A stretch of DNA of 64,000 bases from Lineus longissimus (lineage: Eukaryota > Nemertea > Pilidiophora > Heteronemertea > Lineidae): the NCBI RefSeq assembly GCF_910592395.1, contig NC_088308.1, forward strand, positions 21,837,501 to 21,901,500, read 5' to 3'. The position numbers and the translations under genes were made by a program. Under the pieces are notes generated by a model. The model did not search any database, had not been told where the DNA came from, and saw nothing but the letters and a program-made list of their open reading frames with translations. Shown here in pieces: positions 53,137 to 63,965 of the stretch. Position 1 is the first letter of the stretch, and each line of letters begins with the position of its first letter.

Positions 53137-54623
53137 CTCACGAGGTGTGGTTCTGAAAATTTGTCAGGCTGTGCCTGTTGCTTGCCGGGGCATTAACCCA
53201 CTTCTGAGGGGAGCTCCGCAATTATCTGGTCATAAAGCAGTAGGGAACAGGTTCACCACTGAGTTTCATTGAAAAGATTGATGTAGTCAGGATATCATTC
53301 TTTCCTGGCGACATCGGGCAGGTTTTGCTTGACAAAAGAATGGGACGTTACCATAAGGAATAAAGAATAAATTTTACGGTATAGTGAAAGATTTTTCAAA
53401 AGCTCATATCGTCGTGGTCTACTTTTAGATTGTGTTTTGGTGATATAGTGAATTGTGACTTCGCCCAGAATTTTGATACGAGTTCTATTTACAAAGTTCA
53501 GTTTAAGTAGAGTGAGTTATTTATCTGTCATCTCGAACGTTGAGGTTCGGAAAGGAATCATTACGACACTCTGTATCAACCAAATACCCCCCCCCCCAAA
53601 TTTTTTTTTCAATATTGACATATGTCCTTGTCACATGTAACTGCCAATCAACCCATTTAATGACCAATTGCACTTAATATACCTCCCACGGCTGAAGTCG
53701 TTTAGTAGGTATTTTCGCCAAGGCAGAAACATATTCTTGCCAAGTGGAAGATTGGCCCGCAGATAACATGGCAGCTCAATGTATTGGCCAGGGGCGTAAT
53801 AGGTTAGAACCTTCGACTCAGACGATGCCTATCTGTGACGAAACGTTGCCAATAACCAAAACAATTGATTCCACAAAGATTTTTTTTCCATTCATAAACG
53901 CACCGGTGTATTTTGTAGATCATATCAAATGATTGTTTTTATCTGGGATGTCATTTAGAAAACACCCTAGAATCAACTGCGATCTCTATCAAAAAGTTCC
54001 TTAATACACCAATTACTCTCATCGTCTGTTTATGATGTAACACGCGGTCTGATTGGTCGATTAATCACAAGGTTAACCAGTGGCATAATTCCAAACATTT
54101 TCAAATACATGTTGCACACTGGACTCACTCGTGTTATATTTTGAAGTTTTCCGTCAATGTAGCAATTTGTTGGGTTTCCAAATGAATTTTTGGACGGATA
54201 TTACGGAGGCAGTGTAAAGACGTCACAATAGAACTGAAGGTTTCCCATGACCTTTTATACTGGGACCGGAGAGAAGTCACCTACGAGACAAAGTTTATAG
54301 CCAATCATTTCCTGATAGAGTTCCACAACACCCAAAAACAGAGTGACCTCGTCCTCAAGAAATGCCACAAATGCAAATAATTTGCTACACTCTAACTTTG
54401 GGACGTTTTCAAGTTTTGGAACGTTTTATAACATATGGTATGGTGTTAAAATGGGACAAATTTCAAGGCATTATTCGCTGGGAAGAATGTTGGGACGGTT
54501 TGAATGCCAATAATTTAACGCTTTTCTCTCACCAAACATGTTTTCAGGAATAGGCAGGTCTGGACAATGTTGTCTTTGATGGCAAAAGCGTTTACACAGG
54601 TGCTGAATGTCCACGAAACTTCA

Positions 54624-54757
54624 CTATAGAAAAGAGATACAATTGCCCAAGAAAGGTCGCATCATTCTGAAAGGAGAAACTCGGGTAAATACACACAACA
54701 TGGTGACAGGGAATACAAATAGTTGTTGCTCGGCGTCTCCGCTCTTCGAGTATGGCT
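54624..54757 (-). CDS. Tentative further exon of the phase-1 exon gene
   Basis: A pyrimidine-rich tract (about 54770-54790) and CAACAG acceptor lead into a frame that, with the G left by the previous phase-1 exon, reads EPYSKSGDAEQQLFVFPV and reaches a stop at 54624-54626. The Tyr is at the same third position as in VRYTEL and APYHEL of the neighbouring exons. It could be the last exon (about 44 codons) or an internal exon with a donor I cannot place. A Tyr at one position and a fair acceptor are weak evidence. Confidence 0.25.
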
Positions 54758-54851
54758 CTGTTGTTGGTTGAAATCGCGGAAAGGGGGGAGATAATTAGAG
54801 GTGTGCAGCGGGAGGGAAGATGGCAGGGGTCAAAATATGTGCAAACCAGAG

Positions 54852-54963
54852 CTCTTTAGAAAATAAAGAGATTTTGTTGGCCGAAAGCCCCTAAAGGTTT
54901 TTCAGTTCAGAAACTCATACCAAAATCCCTTTCGTTCGAAAACTCAAAAACCTTTATTTCTAG
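54852..54963. repeat. Foldback (MITE-like) element copy, about 112 bp
   Basis: Begins CTCTTTAGAAAATAAAGAGA and ends CTCAAAAACCTTTATTTCTAG, which are reverse complements with a few mismatches. Between them is the family core TTGGCCGAAAGCCCCTAAAG followed by GTTTTTCAG. It has no coding capacity, consistent with a non-autonomous DNA element. Confidence 0.75.
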
Positions 54964-55653
54964 TTTGGCACGAGTAGCAATCCATCCGTGGATACCACAG
55001 AGGAGTGTCAGCTACATCACAGGAAAATGAGAATTTGATGAGCAGAATGATACTAAAACAGCATTTGGCATAAAATCATATACAACAGTGAAACAGTCGA
55101 AGCGCATTCTCTTCTGTCGCCGCAGTGGTAAGACGTTGGCGAGACTAAAGCTTTCTTGATGAGCTTGCAAATAATGGGTCATTCATTTAGTACATACATG
55201 TAGTACATGGTACACATGATGTACCGATTTTTGATTCCCCCTGTCATCCTGCATACGCTAGAGCACAGGCTCCCACAAGCGTACGTACGCAAAAACCTGC
55301 GTACGTACGTAAAACCTGCGCAAAAAGATCAGTCGATACTGGTATAGTGTACTCAATAGTACAGTGGATGTCGTCATGTGGAATTAGCTTCTTATTGTAC
55401 AAAGTGAATCTATGATCTCATCTTTTCTACACACATATGCACATGTACATGTACATGATGGCATTTTACGGTCAATATAAATGTCCAAATTAATTTTCAA
55501 TCTCCCTAACACACATGTACGCACGCTTACGCCAAATTGACCGAAACGGATTGCTTCCCCTTAGTACGTACTAAATGAACGGCCCCTATTAAGAAGGCGA
55601 AGGGATTGGCGGGATGATATATTGCGTGACGTCATCATCATGGTCTTTGTTTT
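54964..55653. other. Simple-sequence region rich in ACATGT and ACGTACG words
   Basis: No exon is seen. Palindromic words cluster: TACATACATGTAGTACATGG at about 55190, GCGTACGTACGCAAAAACCT followed by a second GCGTACGTACG unit at about 55280-55305, and ACATGTACATGTACATG at about 55440. The same ACATGT motif recurs at about 31190-31205, 37383-37396 and 60852-60885. Confidence 0.6.

Positions 55654-55689
<36 letters not shown>
55654..55689. repeat. (ATC)12 microsatellite
   Basis: Twelve uninterrupted ATC units, immediately downstream (minus-strand sense) of the exon at 55729-55800, so inside an intron of the right-hand gene. Confidence 0.97.
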
Positions 55690-55728
55690 TGTTGGTACTA
55701 CTCTATGTTAGATATGTTTTTGACTCAC

Positions 55729-55800
55729 CCTTTTTCAAGTTGGTTGTGAAGCCCTGTGGTGTGATGAGGTGTTGAGGTACATTCTCCAAATGGTGGGTTT
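55729..55800 (-). CDS. Phase-1 exon E of the unknown tyrosine-motif gene
   Basis: Acceptor CCCGTTCCAG|AAACCC and donor AAAGG|GTGAGT are both strong. With the G carried over it reads ETHHLENVPQHLITPQGFTT then NLKK: 72 bp, phase 1 in and out. The ending TTNLKK parallels NSNLKK of exon C, and THHLEN parallels RYTELE and PYHELE, but with His where the other two have Tyr, so this unit has lost or never had the tyrosine. It looks like a diverged duplicate of a common cassette. Function is unknown. Confidence 0.65.
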
Positions 55801-56136
55801 CTGGAACGGGACGAGAAAAAAAGATTACAAGAATGTGAATAATGAAAAAAAAATGATTATAAGAACGTGATAAAAAGAAAGGACACCTAAATTGTTTGCG
55901 AACGTTATATTCTTTATTCCAAATAATGGTACATGTACTTCCAACAAAACTGAAAATACACCAGAAATTTGCAAAAATGCCATACCATGGCAACAGAGCT
56001 ACCCTTGCGAAATTTAACCGCCCGATACTCTAATAATTCGAAGAGTTTTTTGCGGGCTTCTCTCGGTAACTCGAAACCCTCCTCAGCGCCAGTACTAGTA
56101 CTATGCCTGTACATTTGAACAACGCCAAATGCTCAC

Positions 56137-56187
56137 CTGTCTTTAAGCTAATCGGCTGTCCTATTGTCTCCAGTTCATGATATGGGG
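56137..56187 (-). CDS. Phase-1 exon D of the unknown tyrosine-motif gene
   Basis: Acceptor CTTTTCTAG|CCCCAT and donor AAGACAG|GTGAGC. With the carried G it reads APYHELETIGQPISLKT: 51 bp, phase 1 in and out. YHEL fits the loose YxxL rule for SH2-binding or endocytic tyrosine motifs; Ala at -2 makes it a weak ITIM. Its removal or addition would leave the frame intact. Confidence 0.65.
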
Positions 56188-56387
56188 CTAGAAAAGATGA
56201 AAGGCATAGAAAATGATCGGGCCATCTATTATGATGCAACTTATATGATCGAGTCAATAATTATGATGGACATACATGTATGACATACTTTAATCCAGCA
56301 TATTCAAAACCTTTTTTTAAAATCGATCTCTCTAGTTAAAAAACTATGAGGACACTCTGTCATTTTCGCATTCTTTTTTATGCATAC

Positions 56388-56462
56388 CCTTTTTCAAATT
56401 GCTGTTCATGTCTGTGTCCTGAAGCGCATGTGCCTCTTCACTTTCTAACTCAGTATAGCGAA
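56388..56462 (-). CDS. Phase-1 exon C of the unknown tyrosine-motif gene
   Basis: Acceptor TGTTTTTCAG|TTCGC and donor AAAGG|GTATGC. With the carried G it reads VRYTELESEEAHALQDTDMN then SNLKK: 75 bp, phase 1 in and out. VRYTEL fits the ITIM rule (I/V/L/S-x-Y-x-x-L/V), a site that in vertebrate inhibitory receptors recruits SHP phosphatases. The acidic stretch after it is typical of a cytoplasmic segment. There is no hydrophobic or Cys-rich part. Confidence 0.7.
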
Positions 56463-56574
56463 CTGAAAAACAAAGAGATCACGGTAAATTTAAGAAAAAG
56501 CCTCAATCATGGATGTGAAAATCTTTGCTTTAAAAAATATAGGCTTACATTTGTCATTCTCAGTCATGTCTACA

Positions 56575-56826
56575 CTCTTAGAATGAAAGTTTTCTGAGCT
56601 TTTGAAAAACATTCAATTTAAAGGTTTTTCGTTCAACACAAATATGCATCATGTAGAGGTTTTTCAGCGAAATAAAAAAAAAAGGTTTATCAGAATCTCA
56701 ATGAAACCATGAGGGCATTTTTATCATGAAAAATTTCTAATGCATTATTGTATTGGCCGAAAAAAACCTTTGAAGTTTAAGAAAAAGTTGCATCAAAACC
56801 TCAAAAACCTTTTTTTCTAAGAATGA
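56575..56826. repeat. Longest foldback (MITE-like) element copy, about 252 bp
   Basis: The left end CTCTTAGAATGAAAGTTTTC and the right end (reverse complement) TTCTTAGAAAAAAAGGTTTT run on as GAG-TTTTGA, giving imperfect terminal inverted repeats of about 30 bp. Internally it has AAAGGTTTTTC and AAAAACCTTTG inverted pairs and the family core TTGGCCGAAAAAAACCTTTG. It lies in the intron between exons B and C and has no coding capacity. Confidence 0.75.
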
Positions 56827-57202
56827 ACACGCAATCACACCTCAGAAAAAAGGTCCGCAGCGGTATTTTTAATTCACCATTAAAAAAAGGTGATTCGAGG
56901 TCACGATTTACACGGGTTTCAATAAAAACCGTTTACATCACGCAACCAAATAATTGAGAGAAGAATTGAAAACACAGCTGGCTGAGGTAACATTCATTGT
57001 TTCTTTTAAACCGTCTTTTACCAGTGCCGCAGTATCTAATAGGTTTCTCTTTGTTCTAATTGGTTTCGATTCTGACCATCACGCCAAGCCGCAGCAGCTT
57101 TGTTCAGTTGCACCAGAGTCTTACAATAAGTTTATATTGAAAGACTCTGGTTGCACCTTTCGACACTTTGAAAGAGTACGGTAATAAGAGTTTTCGGCTT
57201 AC

Positions 57203-57313
57203 CCTTCTGAACGTTACTGTTAACATCGGCAGCAACGTATACTGCGTGCGGTTGATACTGATGGGTCTCCATTTGTTCTGCCTTGCTGGCCTCTGACATG
57301 TCGATAGCCCCTT
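57203..57313 (-). CDS. Phase-1 exon B of the unknown tyrosine-motif gene
   Basis: Acceptor TGTTTACAG|AAGGGG and donor CAGAAGG|GTAAGC. With the carried G it reads EGAIDMSEASKAEQMETHQY, then QPHAVYVAADVNSNVQK: 111 bp, phase 1 in and out. It contains two tyrosines (HQYQPH and AVYVAA), neither a strict ITIM. The end VNSNVQK resembles MNSNLKK of exon C, suggesting shared descent. It joins in frame to the start exon at 63679-63745, but further exons may lie in the 6.4 kb between them. Confidence 0.7.
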
Positions 57314-60300
57314 CTGTAAACATAAAACAAAAGCACTTTTAATCCAACAGTTAACCTGATGTTAAATTTGAAACGAATGTCTTTTCCTACATTATTATCC
57401 AGCGAATTCTCAGAGCCGCCCACCCTGAAACTCTGATGAAGAATATCGGGATATCCGAGTTCTATCTTTTGTCCACAAATTTATAAAATTTATAAAATTC
57501 ATGATATTCTTTTGTATGGATATCGAACGGATGTCTACATTGATTGAAAAAAATTATCCAATCTTGGCTTCTTTTATAAAACAAAATAGACAGACAGTAT
57601 ATCATTGGCCATCCTAAAATCGTTCAATACAAATGAGCGAAGCATTCAAGTTTACAGAAAAACGTGATGACAATAATTTCGGAAATGGTACACAGAATTG
57701 GATTATCAACAAATCTTTATTTTATAGTAGCTTGACAGGATTGATATTTAACCAATATTATTTGCAAAACGACGAACCAGAGACATATGTTAAGCATAAG
57801 GTAGCGTAACTATTTGCGTTTACTCAAACATTTTAATGAAAAAGTATTTGCTCGAATGAGTGAGTGCTTTCATATGTGAAGTAGTAAATAATTTTGCGCG
57901 AGTTGGTGGCCAGTTTTCGACCAAATACGGCAGCAGGTCAGGCAATTATGATATGTTGCGATATCTTGGGATATTGACCTGTGGGCATGGGGTTTGATCC
58001 TTCTTCTTGTCAATAAGTGCTTCACCCATTGATTCCAGTCCTTGATATGAGCTAGTGTCATGCTTCGGGGATTCGAATCGGCCACAATACTACTTCAAGC
58101 CATCCGTGGTTTGCCTTTCGTCTGCAGCAGAGCGCGGACCGGCACACGCCAGCAAACAGGCGAGTGAGACCTTGGAACGTATGGTAGTGGTTCCAGGTCA
58201 TTTCCCTACCTAAGTTAAAAGTAAATTCGCTATTTTGTCTATGCAAACATGGTCATTGTTGATAAAGTGTAGGAGGGAAAGGTTTACAAGAAAGGGAAAG
58301 GTTCTGTTTGAGCTGCGCCAAGGAATCCCCACTGATCTCACTCGAGTGGAAATGTCAAAGTGAAAGCGAGCGTAACGTATCACTTCATTGCAAATAAAAG
58401 ATTACTGAAACTATTAAAATGGTAAATATTACATTTGTAGCTCAATTGGTGCATGATAGGTTACAGTTGGTGGTCAACCATGAGACTACTGATGCTCATT
58501 TTGCAGCCAATAAGTAGGTCTGGCCCATATTTTTTGTAAGAATAAGACCGTAACGATATAAACATTGCCGACCTTGCCCACCATTGACTTTGCACTGCGA
58601 GACCTTGTATCATACTATGCCTAAATTTTCTTGCTTTTATGCGATTGAAAAGGAAGGTTTAATTGAAGGTGAGAAGAATACTGGAGGATTCTAAAAATAT
58701 ATCAAATCATATGGAATACTACATTTTTATGACTATAAATCGTATCACTGTTGGTAAAGCTTTTCTTAAAATGGGAAACGGATTTATCTTTCTCAAAATG
58801 TCTTCTCAAAGCTTCTTTATGTCCAAAGCGATGTTTTCATCGACATCATAGTCAAAATAGGGCCGATATGGAAGCTATCGTGCTTTAAAAAGGATTTTGT
58901 ATTGCCCCATGGAGTAACTGGGCGAAACACAACGAAACATGAATTCATATTCAAACTCAACTGCAAAATCTTTTTCAGGCCACACAATTCATGTAATTGA
59001 TATCTCCAGGCAGTTATACTTGGAGATCAACATTGCTGGTGACCGAAAATTCTTGAAGGTTGTTTCATTTTCCTTCGATTAAAGTGTAGTTTACCTTTCA
59101 TGTGAGCGCCTGTCTTTACCGCTCCCACAATTCATACAAAGACCAAATAGAAAATGTGAATTTCCGAAAATATTACAAAGCAATCTTTAGTTTACAGCAC
59201 AAAGGCTTATTCAAATGCTGATATTGATGACTCCACCGCATTGCCAATAAAATGTCTCATGATTCGAACTTGGCTCTAACAACTTTGATGCTAATTCACT
59301 ATACGTCAAATAAAATCATATGAAATTGTATACATGTGTGATAATGGTATAGTTCTGATAGAATACGAAACAAGGCCTGGGGGTCTTCTGAGGAAATGCT
59401 TCCATTCATACCGAGAGCTAGTATGAGACCATATTCAAAAGTTATTATGGGCAGGTATGCACATGCCTCGTGCATGACACTTACCATAAACATTACATTA
59501 TCTTCCTTTAAAAATGGTATGTCAAACTTGTTAACAAGTTTTTAAAGCTTTACCAGGATATAATAATGGTATATTATATTTGGTTCACTAGTCAAACCCC
59601 AGTTGATAATCGCCAAAGACCATTTAGTCGAAAACTCTCAATTCTCAGTTGATTTCATAAAAGAATTATGCACTTGTACAGTGTTACTCCAGCATAGTTT
59701 GAGACAGTGTCACATTGAAAGAGTCTGACAAAACGGCCAAAACAAAGCGTTGAAGCTTATGGTCAATGCCCTGAAAATGCATTCTTCTTGTTTCTTGAGA
59801 TGCAACAAACGAGGAGTATAAAATAGCGTTTTCAGAGCATCTAGGTCATTCTTCAAATGGAATGACAACGCTTTTGGCAAATATTGTTTCTTTCTTCACT
59901 TAATGAAGGGGTTGATGTCCAAATTAACCGGCACAATCTTGATGGATCTTTGCAAAGAGTTTATATACATACATGTCTGATCTTTATGATCTCTGTTACT
60001 GTTCAGGTAAAAGGCTTGCAATGGACATTAAATGAAAATTCTTGGTTATATCCTAGACCTTCAAAGGGTTTTTTATAACCTTAGTGGTGTATCTGTAATA
60101 ATGTTCTCATCTAGTCACCTGAAATTGAGTAGCCAATTCACGTGGCGAAACTCAATTACTTAGCTTTTTTCTCGAAGTCATTATCATTAGCATCAAGGAT
60201 TTCAAGTGTGGGCGTCTCTGCATGAGATAAGGACAAGAAAGGGAAAATTAGCCCTTTCCATAGGGCAGGCCCCTTGTGATTAGCCAAAATGGCCGATTAT

Positions 60301-63300
60301 TAAAAAATATCCCGAAGTGTTATTTCATTCGTTTCATTGCATTTCCTGACAATTCTTACTCTATATAGTATTATAAACTGCTTGATAATCGATGTCACCA
60401 TTCCTTGTTCCTCTCTTACTTAGCATTAAACACAGCCACTGCTAATTAACCTCTAGTTCTCATCATTGTCAAAGTATTGGTGTTTTATTGTTACAGGAAT
60501 GGGTTTTTATTGTTATAAGAACTTTTCAACAAGTCGGTTAAGTAAATACGTCCATTAATACGTCCATTAAGAGTATTAAATACAAGGACGAGGGGCAGCT
60601 GGAGTCGGTGTGAGTGTTCTCATTAAATCCTACCTACTTTCATACTATACCGGTAGCTTATAAATCACTGCTCCATCATGATAAGCCGGCATTACCTGGT
60701 GACAATAGATTCTGTGGGATATTCGTTTTTAATTTGTTTGAGGGTGTGGGACATTTCATAACGTCCTATTTAGCGAAAGCTGTGATATGCCATGTAGTAT
60801 CGATACAGTATGTACAACATGTAGTAGCTATGGTTTACTCGTCACCACAATACATGTACATGGAGGCCCACGTGTACATGTACATGAAAGTGACACCAAA
60901 TAATAGGTAGAACGTCGCCTGAGAACATGGATCCTGCATTTTGTTCATCTCCGGATATAAAAGCTACAGGGTACCAGATATCTTCTTGCGCACCGGGATC
61001 TCTTCTAATCGTTCTCTCAGACATAACATGGATAACACCTGCATAAAGACAGTACAAAACACTATGTCGACACCACGGCACATCACCAGGAAGTATCGAA
61101 TGTGTGAATATTTCATGTCAAAACCAACGAAGTGGGCTGACACTCCCTCCGCACTAGTTGGACATAAACATGTGAATTCTGGTGACAATACGGAGAACAA
61201 TTCGCGACATATTTCGTTACAAACCCCAGGGTTCAGCTGATTATTGGCCTCACCATCTTTAACCGATGGGAGGTTGTCGTTTATGACAAAGATGTATTCA
61301 TCTGGTAGACAAGTGCAACACAATAGAATGAAAAGTTACTTGGGCAGCAAGTGGAGATATTGTTTGTAGCACAATCAAAAATGATCGCGATAAACCTCTG
61401 ATAAAAGATGCGAAATTGAACCTAAAAACTCTGCGAAGTTAATAGTTGGGAGTGTGGGAAAGAATGGAATGCCGATAAGACTGTACCAGATTTTCAGATT
61501 TTGAGAAAAAATGCGATCTCCAAAGAGTAAAATGAAATTGACAATCAAACTTTTGGGGCAGAAAGCTACATGAAATATGCGATGAACTGCATGGGTTGGA
61601 AAGTAAAACCAATGATATTGGTGGTCGCGTAATGTTTTTTTGTGCCAGGGGAACATGCTTACCCCCGATGTCCAACACTACCTTTAAATCTAAGAACAGA
61701 ATATCTTAATTATTGATAAGATGCAGGAACCTTGGTGGCCAAGGGGGAGGGGGCATGCCGATCAGTTTGTAAACAAAAACTAACTCGTCTATCTTTGAGC
61801 GGATGAGGAAGGAGAAGTTAGAAGATTACAATATATGTCAAAACTATACGGTAGTAGGACTACTGCGTCGATCACAATATTAACCTTTTGCCTCGAAGAC
61901 TCAGAGAATCTCTTGCAGTATGACGCACCAAAGACCAAGAACTCAATGACGATAAGTGACAGATCCGCATCAGAAAACAAGCGGCAGAGCATATCCACTA
62001 CATGTACCATCGCCAAGTATAACAACTTACCTTGGCCTATCTCATCGCCAGGAAAAAAGAACATTTCTTGTGAGTTTCAGGCAAAGGTTCCTTTGAGAAA
62101 CGTCCGTCAGCCGTGTAGTCCTTTTTTGAATCGACTCTGAAGTGCTTCTGATCATCAATACACCAATACCAATTCAAGGCTTATCCCTTTTCTGCCACCG
62201 CCCAACTATTGTAGCAGAACGGTCTTACGTAATACATACACTACCTTTTCGTGTGACAAGCGTTACGCAACGTGGCTTGCAAAAGTCACGCGTTTGAGAT
62301 AACTCCATATGTGATAAGTTAATCTCGTATCTCCTTTGGGTAATGAGACCGTGTTTGAAACGAACATGGCCAATTCACTTCATCATGGTTCAGAGAGACA
62401 GGTGAAAGTTTGAAAAGTCCTCGTATAGAGGGGTCCGGGGAAAATGATTCTATAATGCGCTGTTTATCTAAGAGGTACTAATACGGTCATGGTCTCTATT
62501 AAACCACATACCTTAATCCGTCATCATACAATAGGAGCGAACACCTTTTCCCGGGAGACATGTTATGCTACGCCGAACTTTAACAAGTTTCTCCACCCGA
62601 GCATTCTTTTGGCGGGAGGGGGGGGGGGAGGGGGGAGGTAAAGCTGACCTAGTGTCCAGTTTAGGACAAATAGTCTAGGTTTGTATTTGATGACAAACAC
62701 CTTTACCCAAACATAATTCAAACAACACAGTTTGCAAACTGTACAAACACCATTAATGAGGCGGAGTAAACTTCTCGACGAGGAATGTCGTATATCGTAC
62801 GTTCATAGATTATGGTGCGATACACAGAATTATTTCCCGCCTTTTCCAAAATCAGTTACGAGAATACATGCTTCAATCAGCAAATATGACCCTTAGACAT
62901 GCACCTCTACAAAGAGTATTGGGAAAGACAATGCCAGTTATATAATTCATATCAGTAAAATGAAAGTATATTCTCCGTCTACATACCAATAAAATTAAAG
63001 ATGCTCATATTTTACACAACTTCATTGGATCGAGAATTGGTTGTAAAATTGGACGCCAACGACAGATGCCTCAAAATATCCTCTTAACCTCTCTCAGTAT
63101 CCCATTTTACAACAAATATAATATTACCAAACCCCATGAAACCATACATGGTAATTTAGCCATTAAATCCTTAAATGTTTCCCCCGAGCCAGCTGCGATG
63201 ATGCCCCATCACTGGGCGTATGGAAACTCCGACACCGGCCTCACCCCATTCATCGCCAGCATTCCTCCACAGAGGCAGCGAGGACCATGTGCTCGGAGTG

Positions 63301-63678
63301 ATAAATTGGTGTACCCACGCATTCTGGTCGTTCAGGAGAAACAGCTCTCAAGAAACCAAACCTAAAAGCTCGAGACCAATGTTTTGATCTGAATTTGATC
63401 ACCCATAACCAAATTCATGGATTATTATTGAATTTCACCAGTTCATTGCTTCAAGCATTTCCCGTGTTTACGTCTCGCAAATATTGTCGCTAAATTTATA
63501 TCCACAAAAAATGAGGTCAAGCGAGACGGACATCTCACTAGTTCGCCATACGGTTCTGAATTCAAAACTTTCTTTAACTTTATCTAAGCAATGAAGGGAC
63601 TTCTTTAGTTATTGTCCCTAACAGTTTCGCCCCTGCTACTTTCACTATCTCCTGGTTGAATGATGAAAAAGGACCTAC
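57314..63678 (-). other. Intron(s) of the unknown minus-strand gene; microexons possible
   Basis: A 6.4-kb gap between the start exon and exon B. Possible short phase-1 exons exist but are weak: 59094-59120 (27 bp, reading A-VKTGAHMK before AAAG|GTAAAC) and one ending at about 62031 (GGCCAAG|GTAAGT). A minus-strand B-box-like word (GATTCGAATCCCC at about 58073) hints at a tRNA-derived SINE remnant. ACATGT simple sequence is at 60852-60885. A GC-richer patch at 63180-63320 is open on the plus strand with no recognised protein. Confidence 0.45.
62611..62638. repeat. G-rich tract
   Basis: A run of 11 G with flanking G3-G6 blocks, GGCGGGAGGGGGGGGGGGAG and onward. It could form a G-quadruplex and is prone to length error in assembly. 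Confidence 0.85.
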
Positions 63679-63871
63679 CTTCTGTGAGCTTACTGGAGTG
63701 AGACATGTTCGGCTTGACTGGTTCTGCTGCAGGTATTGGTTCCATGGCGGTCTGTAGATATCCAAATGGCAAGTGCTACTATACTTGGGCACAGAGCGAG
63801 GACTGTTTGATCCGTGGCTAACCAACCGGGACGCTTCTCTTAACCAACAATGTCCGCCGTCAATTGTCCTC
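63679..63871 (-). CDS. Start exon of the unknown tyrosine-motif gene (CDS from 63745)
   Basis: A 193-bp exon with acceptor ATCATTCCAG|GAGG and donor AGAAG|GTAGGT. The coding part begins at 63745 with an excellent Kozak context (CCGCCATGG) and reads MEPIPAAEPVKPNMSHSSKL then TE plus one base (phase 1). Two adjacent TAG stops lie in the same frame a few codons upstream, supporting this ATG as the true start and 63746-63871 as 5'UTR. There is no signal peptide: the N-terminus is Pro/Ser-rich and hydrophilic, so a membrane form would be type II or have a late membrane segment. Another frame of this exon stays open in phase with the upstream exon, which weakens the UTR reading slightly. Confidence 0.6.
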
Positions 63872-63965
63872 CTGGAATGATATCAAACACACAGGTGAGA
63901 GCCCTAAAGAAACCCAGTCATCAGAAACCTATAGACCATCGCAATGTCATTGGACCGTACCATAC

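Larger units (their letters stand above)
43252..54623. other. No confident gene; a few unassigned open frames
   Basis: If the right-hand gene continues on the minus strand, its remaining exons should be here, but I cannot identify them. Candidates looked at: minus 48510-48860, minus 52766-52859 and plus 52778-53136 (listed separately); plus 46079-46495 and minus 51554-51988, which lack splice support or known domains. A GC-richer block at about 47810-48040 is open on both strands. A C11-A3-T9 tract lies at 53587-53609. Confidence 0.4.

Noticed and set aside
58060-58100. Possible tRNA gene from the B-box-like word GATTCGAATCCCC on the minus strand.
   Set aside because: No matching A box or acceptor stem could be folded around it. 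At best it is a tRNA-derived SINE remnant.
60842-61081. Minus-strand frame containing repeated His-Val dipeptides.
   Set aside because: The HVHV stretch comes from ACATGT simple sequence, and no bounded exon fits it.
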